DNA of 64,000 nt. Origin: Agrypnia vestita. Taxonomy: Eukaryota; Arthropoda; Insecta; Trichoptera; Phryganeidae. This document shows positions 53,301-62,300 of this stretch, piece after piece. The DNA lies in the NCBI GenBank assembly GCA_016648135.1, contig JADDOH010002088.1:1-64000 (forward strand), given 5' to 3'. A program made the position numbers and the translations under genes. How positions within the stretch are numbered: position 1 is the stretch's first letter; every line of letters starts with the position of its first letter. The notes under the pieces are model-generated. The model searched no databases, had not been told where the DNA came from, and worked only from the letters and a program-made list of their open reading frames with translations.

Positions 53301-56300
53301 CCAATCTTTTATAGTCTCTTCTGGCATTGCAAGGCCGGTCTGGAAAATTACAGAACTGGGTACAGAGTTTGGGCGCGGGGCCCTCTTATTTATTTATACC
53401 TGCACGTAAGACTGTAAAACTGTACTTACTTCACGAATATTTTCAAGCAAAAAAAAACATTTTGAATATCCAAGAATGCAACAGATAGATGATATGTGAA
53501 GTACAAAAGCAAAAGCAACAATGCCAAAAAAATATTTTTAAAGCAATCACCGAGGATCACTCATTTACAATCTACTGATTTCTAGATTTTATGTAAATAT
53601 ATATGTATATTTCCCTTTCAAAATCATATTTTCTCTAAATTTATAGGCTATATTTCCCATAAAATCTCGAATTCAGTAGGTACATCATAAATTAGTAACC
53701 CTCGATAACTGCATTAATTTTTTTTTTGATATGCTGCATTTGTTTGTATACCCCCCACATACAATGAACAAGTTCCATAATTTTGCAAGTTTATCACAAA
53801 TAATACCGAAATAACAGCATCATTTAATAATACCCAAAAGGGATTACACCCAAGTATTTTTCAAAGTTAAAAAAAAGATAAACTATATCGACGGTCCCTA
53901 CGTATACTGTCGAATCTGCAAAAATTCTTTTTCTGTTTTACTGTCTTAAAACATTGAATTTACTCTATATTTTCGGACAAAGTTTAAAAAATAATAATTT
54001 TCGTGTTGAACAAAGCATGTACTGAAGGAAAAATAAATCGTTTTTTAACATTATCCGAAAATATAGAGTAAATCGGATCGTTTAAAATAGTAAAACAAAA
54101 ATCGATTTTTTGCAGATTCAACAGAATGCGTTGGGACCGTTGATATACCTACACAGAAAGAGATTTAAAAAAATATGTGAGATGAAGAAAAAAGTATATG
54201 GTGTTATAAAAGATCGTGCAAAAAAGTAATAAAGAAATATTAATAAAAAGAAAGCACTCCGTATAAAACCACTATTAGACGCGCACGTTTATGATCAAGT
54301 AGACAAAAATTGCTTTCATGGCGGGTGAATATTGAAAAGAGTAAAATTTCTCATGGTTTTCAATTATAAATTAATTTTGGGAATTGTGCTGAAGAAATCA
54401 TACGAGCAAATATTTTAGTTCTATTTCAAAATCGTATAAAACAAGAGTTGGGTGGATTTAAAACCTGTTGTTTGAAATCTATATCAAATAGATATTTAGC
54501 TTCAAAATTTTCAATATTAAGGACGGCGCCACACTGCGCGGATGATCCGTCGCGTCAAATCGGCAAAGCAAATTGATCGACCGATCATCCGTGTGTTTGA
54601 TAAGCGCACATTGTATGTAAAGAAATTTAGCGGCGTTCCGCGACCGAAGAGACGCGGAGGAAGACCCGCGTAGTCTGATGCCGGCCGTAATCATCGTCAT
54701 CTTCACCCCCTTGTCGTAGTAGGGTCAGGGGCCTAAAGACACGACAAAGTATTTCCATGTTCCCCTGTCTTGTCCTGCTTTTTTATGTGTTAACCAGTCA
54801 AGACCCATTCTATTCTATTGTTTTGTTTCTTCTTCTTGTTTTTTCTATTAAATATTTATTTTTCGATTTCTTCAGCAGAGTTTGTTTCATTACCCATGAG
54901 GTGAATTTTTACAAAAACGTCGGTTTATTGCTTAAAGTAAATTATTATCTTAAAGTAAACCGAATAGGTCCAAAAAAACATTGCACCTACTTACTGATTT
55001 CGGAAACGTTATACTCTTACATTTAATTTGTTTTCAAATAAATAGGTAGCTGTTGTTCTGAAATAGGTACATTCCTATTTCGTTACACTTTTATACCCAC
55101 ATTACATTCATACACACAAGTGCTACTGAAATATATCTTGGTTTTATTTTAATAAAATATATTGTCAGAATTTTGATACAAAGAAGTCTATTTTGACCAA
55201 GATGTCAGATGACACCATGTTGCTTCAAGATCACGATACCGTAATACCCGTGCTCATTATAAGTTAATTCGACTGTTATACACAACGTGTTAAGCCCTCT
55301 ACAAATGAATCAATATTAATTAAAAATTAATGGCTACCGAATATTTTAAAACCCAATTCAGATTACCTAAGGCACCCAGGCATATTTTTTCACGTTATTT
55401 GAGAAAAGCATTGCTCGAACCTCGTTGTGTATTTTTCATTTTCCCAGCCAAGTTTGGTTAGGACAATGTCAACACTTTATTGTAACGTGAAATTATAAAT
55501 TCCTTTAAAATGTCATTATTACAGATGAAAAAAAAAATCTATTATTCAATTTTGATCTGCATTAACCGACGGTTCTCAAACTGTGTTACTCTTGATCATC
55601 CTGAAATGAATTTAGCAACGTATATTTAATAACATGTATTTATTTGTGAAATCATACTTCTGTTTAAGAAATCAGTCATTTAATATTTTTTTCTTAAGGC
55701 GATCGTCTAGCAATGCGTGCAGAATTCAGCGCCAACGAGCACTTTTTCTCATAAATTTTCTTGCATTTTGTATCACATTTTTGTATGGAAAGTTATCAAA
55801 TTGAAATTTATTCATTAAGTTTCATATAATATTTTAAATACGTGTATTGTTTTAAAATGACACTAAATTATTTTATAAATTACCTACCAAACCATCGATG
55901 TTTAAGAACTAAAGAAAATTGCTCCAATTTGTGGGCAATAACTTGTATGGACTCGTGACCTATTTTTGTTTCCAATAATACAAATCAATAAAATTATTTT
56001 TAAATCCTTCAGTTATTTTTCTCACTTTTTAAAATACACTTATTTAATTAAAATAATTTCTTTTTTCGTGATTTTTCATACCCTTTTTACGTAGTTGACA
56101 ACTTTTAATTTTAATAAATTAAACAAAATGATATTATCATTTTATAATAAATACAAAAAAAATCAAAACTTTTTCAGAATCCTTGATTTTAGCTATTTAA
56201 TTTAGTATAATATATATTTCGATAAAGTCCCTGGCGATTGTGCAGAGCGGCACATGAAATGGTTCGCGTCTTTGTTCGAGTCCTATATGTACTCTGTTTT

Positions 56301-59300
56301 TGACGGGTAATGCAGGATCGGTGGTAGCAACATCGCTATGGTTGCCGCCTTCGGGTTTGCTGGCCCTGGGTTCAAGTCCCTTCTCCGGCCGTCTAATTTC
56401 GCTTTTTTAGTCGTGAATTCGAATGAAATTACGAACATTGCACGAAGTTACGGGAATATACAAAGTGACAAATAGACAGACGGGCGGACGGACAGACAGC
56501 GAAATTATTATGTTTGTTTTTTTTAGATATTTCTACCTTTCCTTTTATACCTACCCCTCAAGTAGTCAAAATGAATATACAATACAAAAATATTAACGCG
56601 TCGGATGCCGCGCAATTTCGCGCACGATTGCTGTTTTTTAGACACTTTTTTGTGATGGTTAGGTATATTCATGTAAAAATCAACAATAATCGCTAAGAAA
56701 TTGCAGTTTCTGGTTTCCAAATATACAGACTTCAATAATTACTTACATTTCAATCATTACTTGTACAATAATTACTTGTACAATAATTACTTATTCATTA
56801 ATTATGAAAATAAGTAACGAATTTTACCGTCAGAAATGTACGCACATGTTTATCAAACAAAACAATGGAAGCAATAACACTAAAGATATTACATTTCAAT
56901 ATTTTCGTTCTAAATATATCAAATGTATTAATTTTAACACTTTTTCATTTAAAATAACACTTTTTTAACAGATAAATAACACAATTAATGCGCGGTTCGA
57001 AAACGACATTTGGAATGATTTTTTGTCCGGTTTGCGCGGCAAATGAGGTTACTTAACAAATAAAAAAATCGTTAATTCATTCAAAAACTTGAGATATAAC
57101 CAATGATAAGCTTTATAAACCCATAAACGCAGGTAAAATAAGCCGAATTTGCATACGTGTCTAGGGAGCGCAGATCTGCGCTCCGGCACTCGACCGGTTA
57201 AATGAAAGATACAAAATAGAAAGAAGAATAGTAGATATTTTAAAATCTAAATTTAAAACAAAACAGTGACTCCAAGCATTTAACTTTATAGGTCTTGTAG
57301 AAAACATTGAGATAGGTAATATTGAAAAACCTTCACTCGCATTGATATGTCAGTGTGGTCATTATTTAGAAATATTTTAATGTAATTCTAAATATAATAT
57401 AAATTTTAGCACGAGATAAAAAACCAGTGGCGTTCGGCTGATGATGTACGAAAAGTCAAAGACTCGAACGGTCATCGCGACAAGACCCAACAAGTCCAAC
57501 AGGCTGCTGGCGGCACCAAGTCTCGTCACCGCTGTCGTCAGTCCAAGAAATCCAGGCCTGAAGATACCAAGTGTAATATACAGAAAGAGTCTCTCATGCT
57601 GCAGCAAGAAGCCCAGCAACAATTGCCCATCATCACCACGACGGCAGCCACACCCCAAGACTCTCCCAACACCACGTTGGAGCCTGGAGCGTCATTCAGG
57701 GAATTTAATTACAACTATAGTCTGTCACATTCATCTCTGTTGGATAGTTTAGACTCGATCGACAGAAGCTCTGTAAGTATTACCTATTTGTTTTGCTTGA
57801 GTTAGCTAAAAAAATCATACTTTTATATCTTTACGATCATTAAATTGAATAGAGCATATAAACTCTAAGCGAGTTCAATTATAATTCTATATTTTACTGC
57901 TCAAGTTTCAAGAGTATCAGAATCTCTCAAAGACAGATGAAGTATTAAACAATAATTAAGTTAATTAATTAATTTTAATTCTAATTATATATAGATATAG
58001 CACATGTCTACGACCACTTGTGACTTATTATTGTGGTGATTATATAAATAATGTTTATATAATCACCCGTTGATGACAACAAATGTAGTTGTCCAAAATA
58101 GTCACGTAGTCATAAACTCACAAGTGATCTTAGACAAGTGCTATATTTATGTATAATTATAATATGTCATTCCAAAAAGTTAATGCCAATTCAATAAATA
58201 ATATAATTTTAATTCTGTGAGATATCAATGAGAGATTCTCATAATCTCAAAACTTGAGTGATAAAATATAAAATTATAATTTAACACACATAGAGATAAC
58301 ATAAGTAGTTTATCTTCGCTGTATATGTAATAAAGCCAATGTGCCATTTAGTACATTCTGACACGAACCAAACAATTTGTCAATTTTTCATATAAATAAT
58401 GGAGATATACTAAAAAAACATTGCCGTTTATCTGGAAAGTCTACCTAGTAATTATTATAAAATGTTTTTTATAAATCTAGTCTGCGTAATTATTTTTTAA
58501 AACAGTTTTATTTGTTTATCTCAGAATGTACTAAAACGGCACATAGGATTAATTATATGTACAGCGTCGTTATGTTTTTCATACAATTTAATAATCATCA
58601 TAAATAATCTCTACAACATCAATAACTCATTTATCTTCTTCACTCACTAATAATTTGTACTATACATCATACAATCAAAACAATAATTTTCAACAGTGCA
58701 CCAGTATTCCGGGACTTCTAAAGCCACCAAATAGCTACACGCTGACCTTACACTCGGCGACCAAAGCAAAGAATACCGCATCAACCAAGCCGGATAAAGA
58801 AAAGCAAGGGTCTGCAGATATCAAGACAGCAAATGGACTAGACAAACTCCCAATTCCAAAACCAGTTCTCTCGGGATCAATCGAAAAACTGGACCATTTA
58901 GTTACCAATTATTCTCCTTCTCAATACGAGAAAAATATCCAACTCTCCAAAAGCTCCCTACAAAAAGATATATTAATACCCGCCCACAATAGCATAATTA
59001 GTACATCAGACAAATCAAGCCTACTGAATGAAAAGAAACAGCTGAGTGGTTCTGAAGATAATCAATTGATGAATGCAAGTAAATGCAAGATACAAAGAGG
59101 CTGTAGTTGGAAGTTGACAAGGCCCAGTCTTAGGAGAAAAAATTCTAATACAAAAAATAGAAGTGGATCTGATTCTGATGCCATTATTATTCTGAATAAC
59201 GGACGAGACCATCCGAGTAAGTAACAAAACGCTTTTTACTACAATCGAGGCGCATAAAAGCAAAGCAGCAATATCCCACTGAGATGTTTCTGGGATAAAT

Positions 59301-62300
59301 ACAAAAACCCTGTCATTACTCAAAGGAATTTCTCTGGAATCTATGAAACCTACATCTTCTTGGAAATAAGTTTTTAAAAACAATTGCCACCTCATTTTTT
59401 CTTTCATATACATGTAAATAAATATTAAAATTTTAAATATCGATTTTGCTGTGTTTGCTACCAGATGGTGGACATTGCTGCTTTTGCTATTTACATAATT
59501 AGATTTGCTGTCTTTGCTATGATGTTTCAGTCTAAAATCGACATCAACTCTCACTTTAGTATGATGCGGCCATATTGTCACATGACAAATCTTTGGGGGT
59601 TGATCGGTTGAAATGGATATTGCTTTGCTTTTTATACTGCGAGAATATTGCTGTATTTGCTTTTAATTAAAATTTATTTCCTATAAAATCTCAAATTTCA
59701 TACATTCTAAATTAGTAGTCCTCGGTGATTTCATTCAAAACATTTTTAATTTTTTGGATATTGCTGACTTTGCTTTTATGCCCCTTAATTCACAAAATAG
59801 TATACAAAAATATTCTCAATATGTAACAGCTTTATATGTGAAGAATTATTTTATAAATACATATATAACATTTTTGTTTTAGGCTCAGGAATAAGTTTCC
59901 AGCAAGAACTTCGTAAAAATGATGTTTTACTTCAATCTACAAACCGTATTCAAAATGATACCCATGGAGATACTCCCAACAACAGATCAGCGAAAGGACT
60001 ATCACCACAAAATAGTTTTAAAGGGCTTTCACCTCAGAACTCCGTCAGAGGTAGAGCATCCACTTGCAGTGGTGCACCGCAGGTAAAAATAAATAAAAAT
60101 TGTTATAATTAATTTTAAAAGGAATGCGAAATTAATGTTAAAGATTTACAAATGATTAAACAAAAAATATATATATACACATACTCAGAATTAATAAACA
60201 GTTAAACCATTTTCCAAATACTATAAGACACTAGAAGACGTACCTTCCAATATTACATCAGGCCAGAAATTTGAAAATGGAATTACAGCACTCCTACACA
60301 ATTACGACACTATTTCTGCAAAACTGTCAATTAGCTTACGTTTATAGATTAGTATAGAGTAAAACCTCGTTAATTCGAAATCCCCCATAATTCGAAATAT
60401 TAAAATAAAAAGTCTCAAAATGTTAATTTCATAGAAGATTAACTCCGATAATTCGAAAACCACGGTAATTCGTAATTCGAAATAATTTTTATAGCCTTGT
60501 ACTATAAATCAATACATTTTAGGCCACATAATTCGAATTTTTTTGAAATTTGAAGTTGGCCTGTTGAAGCGTTTTAAAAAGTGTGTGTAGGAACTGACTG
60601 AAAATTGAAAAAATATTTCGATTGAGATTTCGTTTTTCGGAAAATTGTTTACCTTTTTCATGATTTTTACGATTTTTGGCGAATTTCGCAATCACATCGC
60701 GATCTTTTATTTTAAATTGGTACCTTGAAATTCGAATTAACGGGGTTCCGAGTAATTCGATTTTTTGGGTCCCTTGAATATCGAATTAACAAGGTTCTAC
60801 TGTACTGGTAAATGCAAACAAATCAAAGATTTGCATGTAGCGAAACTTTCAATAATGTTTTGGGAATATCAGATGGTTTCGGATGTTAAGGAATTAATTA
60901 TTATTTCTCAACATCCCGTTCAAAAGTTATAAGTATTAAAAGTAGAAATAGCCCATTCAGAGATGACGGGAATTTTTTAAAGTGTTGGTCTTTTGTAACC
61001 TTAATTTATATAAAAAATCAATGAAAATACAGTAGCAAAATAATTATGTTATATTATGTATATTGGCTCACCAAAATTATTGTTAATTATTATTTTGTCT
61101 TTAAGTTACAATTTTTATTCCATCCATGAATTTAATTACTATGCAAGTAGGGTTGTGGGGCCAGCTTTGGCCAGTTTTAGATATTTTTGGCCAACTGTGC
61201 ATCACTACGAACTAGTCAGTCTCATTTTTTTTTTTTAATTTTTTCTTAATATTTTGAATAAAAATAAAACATTGTAGGTAAGTAACTATAGGAAAATTAT
61301 GAGTTTTATTATAATTATGATCTTGTCGTGCCTACAGTTAATGAATGATGTAACTTTTAATGCCATACTATACCTATTCGGGTATTCTGCCGTGTGTATC
61401 TGACCTCTCTGGCCGACGTTTCGGATCGAATCGGAAAAAAAATCGAAAAAAAAATTCGAAAAAATGATTTTTGGAAAAAAAAAATTTTCGAAAAAAAATT
61501 ACTATATAAAGGTTACGGACGTTACAGACAGACGGACGGACGGACAGACAGACAACGAAATTATTATAATTGGAATATCATGATAAATACCTAATTTTGC
61601 TGTGCCAATTGTGGCCATGTGGCATTTTTTTACTAAGTTATGAAATAACCTTAAAAAAATGTTCCTTATATCTACTTTCATTCAATAGGTTAAATTGATT
61701 CATGAACACAAACATAAGTTCTTCAAATATAGCAAAATTATTTTGTGGTGACATAATTATAATATATATAAAATAACTTTCGAAGCCAATGGCTTCTTCG
61801 TCAGGATAACAAAAATAAATAAATAAATTTAATTTTTGTTATCCTGACGAAGAAACCAATAAAAAAGTGATGTTTACAAAGTTATTTTATATATAAATTA
61901 CAAACATAAGTGATTAAAAAGTTATTTTAACATTACTCATCCACGGGCCCTTATTGTTTTTGCTAAGACTTTAATAATTTATAGCGAATATCACCAAGAA
62001 CATCAACCGATACTCAAAGAAATAAAATGGCGGTACAGGTGTTATTTATCAAAACAAAATATGGTTTAAAGAATTGATCGGCAAAAATAAAATAATAAAT
62101 ATATTTTCATTGTCTTACCCCTTTGAATGTTCAAGTGGCCAAAACCAATTTTCAAATATTTAAGTATTTGAAAATTTATGCAAGTAGGTACTTATTTACT
62201 GTGTTGATTGATGTTCCTCATTCAAAATTACTGTGACAGATCCCATGTCTTCTTTTGTGTAAATTATTTGTTGAAATATTCTTGCTATATAATTCCATTT

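Larger units (their letters stand above)
52619..57409 (+). other. Intron between exons 10 and 11 (4.8 kb)
   Basis: MITE A copy 6 (53496-53759), a foldback (53886-54145) and a SINE (56310-56512). 54520-54680 is a GC-rich patch with no recognised identity; 54760-56200 is plain AT-rich sequence. Confidence 0.85.

Noticed and set aside
59021..59581. 186-codon - strand open frame
   Set aside because: It overlaps exon 12 in antisense and continues into MITE A copy 7; no protein similarity seen.
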